A stretch of DNA of 64,000 bases from Saccharomycopsis malanga (taxonomy: Eukaryota > Ascomycota > Saccharomycetes > Ascoideales > Saccharomycopsidaceae): positions 2,108,001-2,172,000 of the forward strand of contig CP025321.1 of NCBI GenBank assembly GCA_004014935.1, given 5' to 3'. The translations under genes were made by a program, and so were the position numbers. This document shows positions 28,670-39,896 of the stretch, in pieces (position 1 is the first letter of the stretch; each line of letters begins with the position of its first letter). Below the pieces are notes generated by a model, which saw nothing but the letters and a program-made list of their open reading frames with translations, did no database searches and was not told where the DNA came from.

Positions 28670-29125
28670 TTTTTATTTTTATCCTTTTGCTTTGTATAGT
28701 ATTGGTGTAGATTTTTTTTGATAGGCGAATAGTTGAGTATAATATATCTGTAAAAGTAAAATAGGGCAACTGGGGTAGCAACGTGATGTACAATGGGCTG
28801 TAGCAATCATACTGGTCTAGGGTGTAGTACCAACTATCTATAAGGTGGCTATAGTCATAGTTGAAATGAACAGGGAGCAGCCTTGAGAAGAGAGCACGCT
28901 TGTTGACAGAAGATAGCAAGCTTGAGTTTTGGATTTACTTGGGTGTCAGCACGAGATTGGCAGGTACAGCCAAAAAGTGTATTTACAAGGAGGAATTTCA
29001 GATATATACAGTAGGCTGGTTTGCTTGCTCAGACTACGAGTAGGAGAATATATTTAGTCTCTACGGTGTCTTTTTGAAAACTTTTGTCTTTCCAGCAAAT
29101 TCAACTATTTTTTACTATACAGAAT
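28670..29125. other. Intergenic between tRNA-Val and the DUF4112 gene
   Basis: No gene recognised. The last ~100 bases are the promoter/leader of the DUF4112 gene. Confidence 0.45.
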
Positions 29126-29814
29126 ATGTCGTCCTACTTGATAAAGTTTGCTACCAAGAAAGTAAGTTAGTTACGGTGATTATGAGTGTGACTATGAAAC
29201 TAATCAGCTTAATTTAGATATTCAATGAAACCCAATTGAACAAGTTTGGGACCGAGGATCCTTATCATGAGGAGATTGTGGTCAACCCAGACTTGACACC
29301 CGAAAGACAAATAAAGAAAAGAGTGAAAAAGAGAAGTCCCGCAGGAATAAGTGTTCATGACCAGAAAGTGTATGAAAAGGTGAAAAGAAGAGCTTATAGA
29401 ATGGACTTGCTTTTCAACCTCTGTGGGGTCAGAATTGGTCTTTCCAATGTCATTGGGGCCATTCCTATTCTTGGTGACCTTTTGAACATTTATCTTTCGT
29501 TGATGATATTCAGATTATGTTGCAAGGTCGAAGGGGGCTTACCGGTAGACGTACAACTCAAAATGGTGGTTAACATTGTGGCAGACTTTGCAATTGGGTT
29601 AATTCCTATAGTTGGTGACTTTGTCGACATATTGTACAAGGCAAATTCCCGAAATTTGCTCTTGTTGGAGAAACATTTGGTACAGGTTGGTGAGGTGAAT
29701 CTAGGCAAACGAGACCGTGTGGACGGCGTTAGTGAGGACGATGTTCGCAAGTATTTGAAGGATATCCAAGTACCGGAAGCAGTAAACTCTGTTTTTAAGC
29801 AAAAGAAGCAGTAA
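29126..29814 (+). CDS. DUF4112 membrane protein, one intron
   Basis: Exon 1 is 29126-29161 (MSSYLIKFATKK), the intron 29162-29217 (GTAAGT donor, AACTAAT branch-like, TTTAG acceptor) and exon 2 29218-29814 (IFNETQLNKFGTEDPY onward). Joined length is 210 residues. The DUF4112 signature is present: MDLLFNLCGVRIGLSNVIGAIPILGDLLNIYLS, then MVVNIVADFAIGLIPIVGDFVDILYKANSRN. The two parallel IGxIPILGD and IGLIPIVGD hairpins are diagnostic. The C-terminus is basic. Members are fungal and bacterial membrane proteins of unknown role. Confidence 0.85.
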
Positions 29815-30933
29815 CTTTGATCAGGAGCGGCGTTATTTTGTTTGAAAGAAGAAACAGAATGCTGAGAAACTTGTTTTTAGCTGATGAGACAGCAGAGCTT
29901 GTTGCTAAATGAAAGTAAATGGGCTTCTGGAAGAGTATCAGATTTTATTGGTATGATGTTGTGTGTATTATTGGACTGTTTCAATATACTTGAATGTGTT
30001 GTATGATAATTGTTTGTAAGGTGCAATGGATTTAAACAATGATGTGTTATTTTTAACTGAGTTAATATTCCCACTGTAAGATTAGTGGTTACTTATATAG
30101 TATGTGCTATATTAAATCAATGGATTTCAAGAGACCTCAATGATTGGATTACCGTCATTCTTGAACTATAGATTTGGCTATTCCAACTACATTAAGGCGG
30201 ATAATGTAGAAAAAACTGAAAAAAGACGATTTGAACAGTAAGGCAGTTGGAGCAGTTGGCCAGTTCACTTAGTACCCTGGTAGGTTTGAAAAAGATGGTA
30301 TTCACTATTTGAATGCAGTTTCAAGTAGGCCCAGCGACTTGAATAGAAATTATTGGCTAATATATGTAAAACATGCTCTTTAATATGGATTTGTATTGAA
30401 CGGAGGATAGGCAAAACAATAGCTCACTCCATAAAAAGGTGGAAAAAGTCTAAAATAAAGGAGAATGAAGAGTCTTAAATAGTGCTTAGAATAGTGAGAT
30501 ATCTAAAAGGGTAATCAAAGAGATAATTGTCATTATCAGATAATTTCTACAATCAAACCATTACTACAATCAATTATTTCAAAAAACTCTCCTACAAACC
30601 AATCTTTCCTATCAAATAACCTTCATCTTCTCTACCTTACACACCTACAGCATTAACAATAGTTTCTTGACATGTTGACAGGTCCTCAATGGACATCTCG
30701 GAGTGGGCTTACCCGCCCATCGGTGGACGCAAAAAAATATAGAAGAGATGGAATGGGTGGGTAACTTGAAGTACTAATAGATGACTAGGAGTAGTTTTTA
30801 CAGCTCTTCGCTATCGAGGAGATTGAAAGCCAGAGAGTGTTTTTATTGGAGTCTGTTCTTGTTGAGCGCCCAAACCTAATCTGCTTGTTGAACCCAGGAG
30901 GTGGCCGTGTTAGTTTCGGCCCGGTTGATTATT
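29815..30933. other. Intergenic/long leader of the 30934 gene, with a possible uORF
   Basis: A 31-codon frame starts with ATG at 30672 and reads MLTGPQWTSRSGLTRPSVDA..., ending TAA at 30767. It lies in the probable 5' leader and could be a uORF. A TACTAAT at 30770 and ACAG at 30802 might alternatively mark a small intron; no continuous splice into the main frame was found. The rest is AT-rich without a gene. Confidence 0.4.
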
Positions 30934-33246
30934 ATGAACAATTTCTACAGCATGCATCAGGTTCCCAACCAGGTTCCCAATCCGAATATCAATTTGAACA
31001 ATTACAGGCGGACGTTTTTGGATGATTCGTTTATTTCGTTGAATAGCAAGGGGTTGTACAATCCGTCTTCGATGGGCCGTTTAGGGGACAATCTTTTCAG
31101 CGCACCTATGGGATCTGATGGTTTTTATGGTGCTCCAAATGCTGGAAATGCCAACAACAGCACTAGCACTAGCACCAGTAACAGTACTGCTACCAGTAGT
31201 CCTTTTAATACCACCAATCTGTCGAATATATGGGCCAAAGAGCCGCTTTCAACCAGTAGTATGCCTTCTTTTCCCGATAGTGCTGTCACCAAATATGATT
31301 TGCCAGTAACCAAACTGGGCTCCAACAGTCTTTGGTCGGGCCCAACATCTCAGTTTCGCCCAACAGACAGCATTCTTACCACCTCGGCGACCCCAAGCGT
31401 TGCTGATTCCAACCCTGTGAGCAATAAGGAAAGCGTTTCGAGTAGCAGCATCAATAAGAACCACCAGGACTGCGTAGAAGTTGGAAATGACAGTTTCACC
31501 ACTGCTAGTGCGCAGAATGACAACTATTTTTCCAACATGAACAACAAGCCAAACGATCAGCCTGCCTACGAATCAAGAAATAGCGTAAGAACTGTAAGCA
31601 CCACCACTCCTAGTTTCATGCCGTTTGACCAGCATAATAATAGCTCAACCAACACTATTTCTTCGTATCTCGACATCAATACTTCGTCTTTTCAGAGGCC
31701 CAAGCTAAACAACTTTAATAGTTCCCGTACATTTGCAACTGATAGTTTCTCCAGTTTCGGCTTAAACACACAGAGCTTCAAGACTCCTACCAGCTTCAAC
31801 AATACACCTGCCACTGGCTGCGAAACTCCTTTAACAACACCGGTTCTCAGCTCCAATCTTTACTCCAGATTTTTTCCTTCTCCAAATAGCGAAAGAATAA
31901 GGTGCAATTACAACACAGTAAACAATACTCCAAGCACCAGCCATAATAATTACGGAAACGACAATATCACTCACTTGAACCTCGCATCAAACACAGAATT
32001 CACTAAAAACTCGGACAATTTCTATCTTGATCTGGGATTTGGTGCTTTCAAACAAGGGCCTGCTGGCCTCCACAACCCTAACGATAATGTTAACAATGTA
32101 AGTGAAAGCTTGTTCCAAAGTAATACCAGTTTTGTCAACTTCAATCCTAGTAATAGCATTTTGGACACTCTCAAAAACAAGTCTGTGGATTCTTTTGATA
32201 TGGCATTCAGCAAGAGTAATGAAGATCTTGTGCCCAATTTTGTTTACGATGAATTACAAGATAGCAGTGCTGATCCCTTTCTTTCTCCCTACAATAACGA
32301 TACAAATCTATTTCTATCAAACTTGCCTGAATCTCCTACCAAGAAGAAGGAGAAAAACCCAAACTACTTTACATCAATGTTAAATGCCACTCCTTTTATA
32401 CCTTCAAAAGGAAAGGAAATAGGTCTGGCTTTTGAAGAGAAAAAGACAGCTCCAACTTTTGAAGAGAAAGAAATAGGTCTGGCTTTTGAAGAGAAAAAAG
32501 CAGCTTTGAATTGCGAAAAGAATAAAACAGCTCCAACTTTTGAAGAGAAGGAAGCAGATATAAAACCAACTAGAAAACTTGTAGTACATTCCAATCAGTT
32601 GGAACAAGAGCTACAAGCAAAAGAATCGCAATACCTTAGCGAATTACAACATAACAACAGCGACGAGAGTGATATATTGGTCTCTTTAGTAGGATACAAT
32701 CTCAAGACTACAAAATCGTTATCTGAGAATTCAAATAAACGGTCCAAACACAAAACAGCAGATTTGAAACACCTAACAAACGACGAATCGTTTTATCCCG
32801 AAGGATTTGCTTCGACGTTTTACAAAAGAGCAGACAACAACTTTATGTTTGTAAGAGAGATCCAGGCCAAGTCTACAATCATCAAATTCCGCTCTCTTTC
32901 AATTATCGAATTCAAACTCAGTTTACCTTCCATACCGTTGTTTGACAAGCAGCTGGTAGCAAGTCCAGATTCCAAAAAGAAAAAGTACAAGCTACATTCT
33001 GTACAGATCAATTTGAACGAATTAGAAGGCAAGATCGGCGGCCTTCGTGTGTCTAAACAACAAGCACTACAGCAACAACAGAAACATGAAAACGGTTCGA
33101 CTTCCTCTTTTGGAAATGTGAACAATCATGGAAAACATAATAAATCTAAGCATAAACTAAAGAAATACCCACCAAGGACGGGCAATGCTTACTATTACAA
33201 AAAAGGATACTCCAACAAGATTGGAGGAAATAAGACTTTAGATTAG
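30934..33246 (+). CDS. Unrecognised Asn/Ser-rich protein, 770 residues
   Basis: The start is ATG at 30934 (MNNFYSMHQVPN), not the GTG at 30901. About 480 residues of Asn/Ser/Thr/Phe-rich low-complexity sequence are followed by a repeated GLAFEEKK/APTFEEKE block (32407-32556). A compact segment comes next with FYPEGFASTFYKRADNNFMFVREIQAKSTIIKFRSLSIIEF. A basic C-terminus contains KKYPPRTGNAYYYKKGYSNK. No signal peptide or membrane segment. The layout suggests an RNA-related or regulatory factor, but no family is recognised. Confidence 0.75.
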   Translation: MNNFYSMHQVPNQVPNPNINLNNYRRTFLDDSFISLNSKGLYNPSSMGRLGDNLFSAPMGSDGFYGAPNAGNANNSTSTSTSNSTATSSPFNTTNLSNIWAKEPLSTSSMPSFPDSAVTKYDLPVTKLGSNSLWSGPTSQFRPTDSILTTSATPSVADSNPVSNKESVSSSSINKNHQDCVEVGNDSFTTASAQNDNYFSNMNNKPNDQPAYESRNSVRTVSTTTPSFMPFDQHNNSSTNTISSYLDINTSSFQRPKLNNFNSSRTFATDSFSSFGLNTQSFKTPTSFNNTPATGCETPLTTPVLSSNLYSRFFPSPNSERIRCNYNTVNNTPSTSHNNYGNDNITHLNLASNTEFTKNSDNFYLDLGFGAFKQGPAGLHNPNDNVNNVSESLFQSNTSFVNFNPSNSILDTLKNKSVDSFDMAFSKSNEDLVPNFVYDELQDSSADPFLSPYNNDTNLFLSNLPESPTKKKEKNPNYFTSMLNATPFIPSKGKEIGLAFEEKKTAPTFEEKEIGLAFEEKKAALNCEKNKTAPTFEEKEADIKPTRKLVVHSNQLEQELQAKESQYLSELQHNNSDESDILVSLVGYNLKTTKSLSENSNKRSKHKTADLKHLTNDESFYPEGFASTFYKRADNNFMFVREIQAKSTIIKFRSLSIIEFKLSLPSIPLFDKQLVASPDSKKKKYKLHSVQINLNELEGKIGGLRVSKQQALQQQQKHENGSTSSFGNVNNHGKHNKSKHKLKKYPPRTGNAYYYKKGYSNKIGGNKTLD
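32407..32556 (+). repeat. In-frame tandem repeat inside the 30934 gene
   Basis: A 54-base unit (starting GAAATAGGTCTGGCTTTTGA) occurs about two and a half times, giving alternating GLAFEEKK and APTFEEKE motifs. The frame is kept. Confidence 0.85.
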
Positions 33247-33454
33247 AAAGGTCCAAATACGGGCTTATTTGGTGGGCAATGTCTCATCGGGAAGTTTTGG
33301 GTGGGCGGGGTGTCCCGTCGGAGAGCGCCGGAAAAAAGGTCATCGCACGGATGTTATTTGAAAAGTTATATACACAGGGAAGAAAGGATATGGATAATAT
33401 ATAACAAGTTCAGTGACGTTTCAGCCGTCGGAATTGTGCGAAGAGTGCCATAAG

Positions 33455-36163
33455 ATGGATTCTAAAAGTGTGAGGATTTCCGAGGAAGACGGGCGTGTAA
33501 ATCCAAAAGAGAATTCGCAGGATACACGATCTCGGAAACGGCGGAGAATTTTGTCTTGTGAATCGTGTCGCAAGCTCAAAACAAGATGTGATAAGAATGC
33601 AGTAGGCTTGAAGTGTCACCGGTGTGCTGTTCTTCGGATTGAATGTTCTTTGGATGGCGGAGGGGAAGCGGAGCCCAGCGAGGTAAAGCTGGAGAAGGAA
33701 ATGATAGCTGCGGAACCTGATAAAGTGGGCGTTGATAAGGATGTGTTAAAGTTGATTTTAAACAAGTTGGAAAGGTTTGAAACAACAATCAATGAGCTCA
33801 AACAGAATGTGAAAGAGTTGGAGTCACAACAGAGGTTCAATACTGGAGCTTTCCATCATGAGATAAAGCGAAGTAGCAAACGGACTTCCAACAGTACTCC
33901 TAGAGAGTCCTTTGTTAGTAACACTTCTATCAATAACAGCATTGACAATATCCAATTAGATTTCTATGTGTCTTCGGCACCTTTGAAGATGATCAATGAG
34001 ATTGATAATGTGTTGTTGCAGAAATCTAATGATTACGAATCATTTCAACGTCTGTGTGACGATTTCATTGATTTGTTCAAACAGAATAAAAGCAAGTTTT
34101 TAAAATTGGCTAAATCTTTTCTCAAAATCAGCCATTTCTGGATTATACCAGGAGGAATAAAAAAGATCAATTCCAAATATGTGTTTGAACATCCGTTCAT
34201 TTCATGTATATTTGTGCTTATAGGCATGTGTTTTGATCAGAATGACACCTATGTGGAGGAGCAGAAAATATTGTTTGACTTGGCAATGAAATTATTGGGA
34301 AAGGCGTTGTTGATAGACAAACTCACGGATCATGATATAGAAGCTATTATTTATATATCCACCTTCAATATCACTCGGAAGACCGACACGAGCCAGTTCA
34401 CCCTCAACAAGTGGCTTATCACTACCTTTGCCATGAATCATATAGTGTTGGCTTTCAATTTCCAAGAGATCTTCGTACAAATCATGGTGAAAAAGATTTT
34501 CGATAAGGATCAATTGTTTCATATGCGAGTTTATAATTCTTTGTTGATCTCCTCGCTACAAGCTTCTTTGGATTGCAATCGACCTGTTTTCATCACCAAC
34601 GACTATCTCAATTTCGCCAAGATCATATTGAAGTTTCCAGAAGACATGATTTTGGTGGGCGATCGTATCATCATTTCCAAGCTTTATTTGCTATTTACCA
34701 TAGTCAATTTGATCAACGATGAAAAGTTCTCAATTGAAGTGTTGAATGATGTTGACAAATCGACCAAATATATAGACCCTGTTAAACAACTTTTGAAAAT
34801 CCCCGACTTGGAACAATGGAAAGTTTATAACAGAACTCTTATCAAAAGTGATGTTGCCAAAATCTTGCTAAATGCTTTTTATTATTACCATATATATCTC
34901 AGTAAACGCATTCTTAAAGATCTTGAACTTAAACACAAATTGTTATATCCTTTACAGAACAAAATGTTGAGTAATAAGCAATGGAAAAACTTGACTTTAC
35001 TACAAAAAGTCTGTTTCAAAACTTCTATCAAATATTGTTTCAAGCTTTTGCAGAATGCCCTTGATTTGAACGTTTACTTCATCAAAGGATCTCCCATTTT
35101 CCAAAACGACCAGATCATTTATGCTTCTCTCACTTTGTTGCAGTCCTTATCTTTGATGTCTTGTGTCAAAAACAAAAAAATGTCTATAGAGTTGATCGGC
35201 AAGATTTACTGGAAGTTGAACAGATTGGGTATCAATAAAAATGACGCTACGGACACATTGGAGAAGGTCTTGAAGCTCATTATTGATGCTGCTATCAAAG
35301 ATCACAACATAGTATTGCAAACTAATGTTAATCATGAAAGACAGGAAGGAATGCAGGAATCTGAAGTGGAAATTTTTGATGAAGATGACGAATTGTACAA
35401 GATCTATCCTGATATCATAGATGCTTATAGTTTTGCTAACTCAGATAGCGAGTCGGATCATGGACACGACAATACAGATACAGAAAGCGAAACCTTGTCA
35501 CCTCATCTAAAATACACTTTCGATTTGAGAAAAAGAGCCACAAGCTTCTCCAATCATCCGATCTTGATACCTTCGCCATCCAATTCGCAAAGAACCAGAT
35601 CTTATAGCGATACATCCCAATCCGTACCTTATCAACAGTATCATCCTCTACTGAACCAGTTCTACCCACCTTCTCCACCTGCCCAACGTGCTAAATTGTA
35701 TCAGCGGCAAAGATCTCAACAGCCAGCAAGTAGGGCTTATCAAACATTGACTCCTCAAATCCAACACACATCATCCCACCCCTTGATGCCTAATGGGTAT
35801 CCTTTCTTTTCAAATCCACAAATGCACATCTATCAACACCCTAACGAGTCAAACACTTCCTCTCCAGGCTCCGCCATAGGTTATCAACAAATAAACCATG
35901 ATCACCAAGTCTCAAGCTACAATACCATGTCTTCGTCGGTCGAATCCCTGCCTCTGCAAGGCGCTGGCGTTTTGCAACCAGAAGACCAGAAAATCCATAT
36001 TGACCAACCAGAAGCTCTTATGCTGTTCAACGTAGACCAGACAATACTAGATAGTATCTTGTTACCTAATACATCAGATTACGATAATTTTAGCGACTTT
36101 TATCACGATTTATTGGTCAATAACGATATCGATGAAACTCTGAACGAGCCCAAGAAAAAGTGA
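33455..36163 (+). CDS. Zn(II)2Cys6 transcription factor
   Basis: 902 residues from ATG at 33455 (MDSKSVRISEED); the GTG at 33413 is not a start. The zinc cluster is CESCRKLKTRCDKNAVGLKCHRCAVLRIEC (C-x2-C-x6-C, long loop, C-x2-C-x6-C), preceded by a basic RSRKRRR nuclear signal. A coiled-coil (LKLILNKLERFETTINELKQNVKELE) suitable for dimerisation follows at about residues 92-117. A long middle homology region with Leu/Ile-rich helices comes next. The C-terminal third is Pro/Gln/Ser-rich and ends acidic, likely an activation region. I cannot name the orthologue with confidence. Confidence 0.92.
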   Translation: MDSKSVRISEEDGRVNPKENSQDTRSRKRRRILSCESCRKLKTRCDKNAVGLKCHRCAVLRIECSLDGGGEAEPSEVKLEKEMIAAEPDKVGVDKDVLKLILNKLERFETTINELKQNVKELESQQRFNTGAFHHEIKRSSKRTSNSTPRESFVSNTSINNSIDNIQLDFYVSSAPLKMINEIDNVLLQKSNDYESFQRLCDDFIDLFKQNKSKFLKLAKSFLKISHFWIIPGGIKKINSKYVFEHPFISCIFVLIGMCFDQNDTYVEEQKILFDLAMKLLGKALLIDKLTDHDIEAIIYISTFNITRKTDTSQFTLNKWLITTFAMNHIVLAFNFQEIFVQIMVKKIFDKDQLFHMRVYNSLLISSLQASLDCNRPVFITNDYLNFAKIILKFPEDMILVGDRIIISKLYLLFTIVNLINDEKFSIEVLNDVDKSTKYIDPVKQLLKIPDLEQWKVYNRTLIKSDVAKILLNAFYYYHIYLSKRILKDLELKHKLLYPLQNKMLSNKQWKNLTLLQKVCFKTSIKYCFKLLQNALDLNVYFIKGSPIFQNDQIIYASLTLLQSLSLMSCVKNKKMSIELIGKIYWKLNRLGINKNDATDTLEKVLKLIIDAAIKDHNIVLQTNVNHERQEGMQESEVEIFDEDDELYKIYPDIIDAYSFANSDSESDHGHDNTDTESETLSPHLKYTFDLRKRATSFSNHPILIPSPSNSQRTRSYSDTSQSVPYQQYHPLLNQFYPPSPPAQRAKLYQRQRSQQPASRAYQTLTPQIQHTSSHPLMPNGYPFFSNPQMHIYQHPNESNTSSPGSAIGYQQINHDHQVSSYNTMSSSVESLPLQGAGVLQPEDQKIHIDQPEALMLFNVDQTILDSILLPNTSDYDNFSDFYHDLLVNNDIDETLNEPKKK

Positions 36164-36239
36164 TTAGCATCATATAGTTTAATAATAAAGGCGTTGTAAA
36201 GAAGGTTCCAAACCCACTTATAGTAGATTAAAAATGCGA

Positions 36240-36530
36240 TCCGAACCGCTGGACATGCTCGGTGGCTAGATGAGAAAGAGACTCAACAGGAAACATCACC
36301 TGGTCGATCCCGACTAGAAATGGCATTTTACTGGCTGAAACTCGACCTAGACCGAAGTTAAGCGTGTACTTTTAATTAATGAAGTAGCAAGATTATTATG
36401 AATGGACATGAATTAAATTATCCACACTGGGTTTTGTCAAGCCACTTTAAACCCAGATATACGGAACCGATATGCACTGAGCTAGAATTATAATAATAAT
36501 ATTAATGATAATAATATTACCTCATATAAT
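36240..36530 (+). mobile_element. SINE copy, old and diverged
   Basis: GGACATGCTCGGTGGCTAGA resembles the head, GGTCGATCCC the B box, GGGTTTTGTCAAGCCACTTT the pre-tail block, and GATATGCACTGAGCTAGAAT the 3' terminal module, followed by ATAATAATATTAA. The order is conserved and the copy is complete in length but has many substitutions. Confidence 0.75.
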
Positions 36531-36544
36531 TTTCTCACTTTTGG

Positions 36545-36640
36545 GCTTGTTAGTTCGAGATTAATAGCCACTAAACTATCCCGTCAGGTCCTGCTTTCTT
36601 CTGCGAGAGCACTAACCACTGAGCGGATTACTCAGTGGTT
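36545..36640 (-). mobile_element. SINE head fragment
   Basis: On the minus strand, CGCTCAGTGGTTAGTGCTCT and AGCAGGACCTGACGGGATAG match the head of the SINE. Only the first ~90 bases are present. It lies tail-to-tail with the copy at 36240. Confidence 0.7.
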
Positions 36641-36952
36641 AAATATATATATTTATTGCATAAATAATACTTTATATATGAAGACATTGCGAATCCAGCT
36701 TTTCTCCAATATGTACAACTCTTGGCCAAACAGTATCAAGGTGTTAGTAAGGCTAGGAAGATTGCAAAATATATGGCTCAGGTCATTTCTTATGTTCATC
36801 ATAAAGCTTGAATAGTTATTTTATGCCCTCGCACTCCCTGTAGCAAGGCATCAACGAACACTAAGTATAACTAATAGAAATCCTGACATATTTTACTAAA
36901 GATATCAAATCATAAGTCATAAATGTATTAACGAGCAATTTTGTTGCAATTT

Positions 36953-39199
36953 TCAGACTTGCCAGTCTTTGAAAATCAATGCTACTATATTTGTACATAC
37001 CACTACTAATAATACGCCAATATTTCCGTAAAAATTGGCAGTAGGAATGGAAATACCAAGCATCAACATGTTAAAAAGAAGCAATTTGCCATTATTGCAG
37101 AATGCAGCAAAATCCATATCAATGGCGCCAGGTTCAAGACTGTGTGAACTGTTCTGAAATTTGTAATATTTGACCATACAGTATTGAGCGCATTTTAACT
37201 CAAATAAGAAAAAGACAATTTTTGATAAAAGGAAACATGCCCAACTTTTAGCAAAAAAAGCTGAAAGCCCTTCAAATTGTTCTTTTATAGCAGTATGTTG
37301 CTCACGGTCCTCTAACATCAACTCCGCAACTTCCTCTTCGTAGCCAAGGTCAGGATCTTTGGGTTCTCTCTCTTCGGCTTCTTCAACACTATGTAGCTCA
37401 GTAGCAATCAGCAGCTGGCGAGAAAGATAAGTCGTGTTGGAAGAGGTACGGGAAAGTGGGTTATATAGTTCCCTATTGATTAAACCATTCAAAATCTTCA
37501 AAACATCAGGGGTGAGAATCCGTTGGATTGGATCTTTATGAAGCAAACATTTTAAAAGGTCATATATTTCATCACATAAATCCTGACGGTAATACCTTTT
37601 ACTGAACATTTCAGTTTGAACAAATTTTGCCATATCAAAACCCTTAATTTGGCTTTTCAACATTGAGTAATCCAAGTCAAGGTCCATGTCAACAAACTCA
37701 TAAGGTAGCTTTCCAAAACACATGAAAAACAAGATCATTCCTAGTCCAAACATGTCTGTATGTTTGGTAAAGTTGTTCAAACAATGTGTATTGGAATCCT
37801 TACTAGGCAAAAGAAGTTCAGGGGCGGTGAATTCTAGAGTTCCGGTGGCACCAGTGGAGCTTCTCATTTTGCCTTCAAATTGACTTTCTCCAAAGTCGGA
37901 CACCAATATGCTTGGGAGAGCCACATATTGTCGGTATTTGGCTTCGTCATAAACGCTTTCGTTGGGCAGCAATGCTTCGTCGTATCTTGTAGACAAGAGA
38001 CAGTTGGAAGGTTTCAAATCACGATGTATGATATGATTCAAATGTAATTCGTATACCCCAGTCGTAATATCTTTGAAGAACTTCAATATTTCAATTTGAT
38101 TCAACAACCGTGAACCATCACTATAATCTAAGTTTCCCTCTGATTGGCGTTTTTTCTTTCTTTCTTTGAATTTACGTTTTCGAGACTCCACGTCGTCCTT
38201 GGGTGTTTTCAACTCGTTTACAAGATCCTCCAAATTGCCCCCGTCACAATACTCTGTGAGGATAAAGGCGCATGGTATTTTGGGGCCAAAGCTAGTTACC
38301 TGGTCTATTTCTAACCAAACATGATTATATTTGACCAAATTTTTGTTGGAGGTGCTTAACAAACAAAGCAATTCCACTTCTTTGAGAATCCTTGTCAATC
38401 CTCGAGTATCATTCCCTATAGGGATTTTTTTGACTGCGAAGAACCCTAAAGAAAAATTGTTTATAAAATGTTCTACCTTGTACACCACTGCATTAGATCC
38501 TCTGCCTAGCATCTTGTCTATTTTGAAAAATTTGGCGAAATAGTCCTGGGTGAATAGATTGGAAGGCAACTCTTCGTATTTCGATTCTATTGTAGGCCCT
38601 CTGATAGCTGGATCGTCGGTTATTGCTGCAAATTTCTGAGCTCCGTAAACAACCAGATCCTTTAATAATCTAGCGTCTCCGCCTAGAAGATGTACTTGGT
38701 CTGTAGGATTTTCCTCATCAAAATTCGACGATAAGGCTAATAGCTTGAAATAATTGTTATTCATATACTTGTAGTTTCTATTATACCGATTGTTAAACAC
38801 ATTGGATTTTCTACGGCCATACGAGACTTGTCCGTCTTTTTCTACAACTGGATCTACACCAGGTTCTGGCGTAATTGGCGTTTGGCCTGCCATGTTTTGA
38901 CGAAACGTAGAGCCACAATGAGGACAAAGGAAATCTTCGGGTTTATGAACCTCAATGCCTTGAAATCTAGCCAACTCGTTGGTCGCGCCATCAAAAGCCA
39001 GATTAGTCTTGACAAGTTGGAACTTGTTAGATGCAGTATCATGAACAATCATAGCTTCTCGCGAAGGATCATGTCTGTTAGTTAGTATAAAAACAGTCAA
39101 ATTTCAACATGTCATCCCTCAATCGGTCTTAAGTGTTTAGAATACTCACAATACAACCTTGAGATCATTGCTATCATTATTGTAAACCACTAAAGACAT
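36953..39199 (-). CDS. IKS1: Protein kinase Iks1, one intron
   Basis: A Ser/Thr kinase of poorly known role. Exon 1 is 39199-39150 (MSLVVYNNDSNDLKVV), the intron 39149-39075 (GTGAGT donor, perfect TACTAAC branch site) and exon 2 39074-36953, giving 723 residues. The first codons of the unspliced downstream frame (MTVFILTNR) are intron-derived and not the N-terminus. An N-terminal CPHCGSTF zinc-like pair precedes the kinase domain. The kinase has GRGSNAVVYKV, FAVKKI, HRDLKPSNCLL and DFGESQ. The C-terminus carries hydrophobic segments (LLSKIVFFLFEL and NIGVLLVVVCTNIVALIF), a membrane anchor typical of Iks1. Confidence 0.9.
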
Positions 39200-39672
39200 C
39201 TTCCACTATAGCACACTCCATCAATCCGCTCAATAGCTTCTATGATTCTCCATTTAATTGAATAATATTGAAAATCATCTTTATAGTTTGACAGGTGATG
39301 AAAGAAGCCTTGAATACATGACTGATGACCCAGTAAGGTAACCGTGGCGGCGTTTTCAATATTAAATCAAAGACGGAATTACCGGATGGGAAGGACGGAA
39401 TCAACCGAGAGTCTCTATTGTAGATAATACCTAGAATTTGAATGATCATCAAGCACTTTGTTGAATATAACGAGATAATTATAACTTTATAACAGCTAAT
39501 AATTGCACAGTTTGCTTTTATTAGTAGTTTTGACGGTAATACTATATTATAGTCCTATTTAAACAAGTTGAGTATTTTTACGTTTTATATAATAGGGCTG
39601 AGAATGTCATAGTAGTTGAGTATTGACCTAAATTGCCATTGTAATTGTGTCTACGTTATATATAATAAGACT

Positions 39673-39890
39673 AGCCGCTGGGCAAAATGGCTCATAGCTA
39701 GCACTTTCGAACAAGAAAAACGACATGGCAGAATACTTTGTTCACTGGTAGTCTTGCAAGAGAAAAAAGGCCTAACAGGCTCAAGGGTGACAAGATTATG
39801 ATCAACAGGGCATGTTTGGATCTTACAAAACCCCTTTAGGCTTAGCACGTATATATAAAACTGATACTTAATGCGCGCATAAGATATCAT
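39673..39890 (+). mobile_element. SINE copy, adjoining LE3
   Basis: GCCGCTGGGCAAAATGGCTC at 39673 is the head. GAAAAAAGGCCTAACAGGCTC, TACAAAACCCCTTTAGG and GCACGTATATATAAAACTGA follow, and the tail is followed by LE3 in the same orientation about 10 bases on. The B box is degraded. Confidence 0.78.
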
Positions 39891-39896
39891 TCAATA

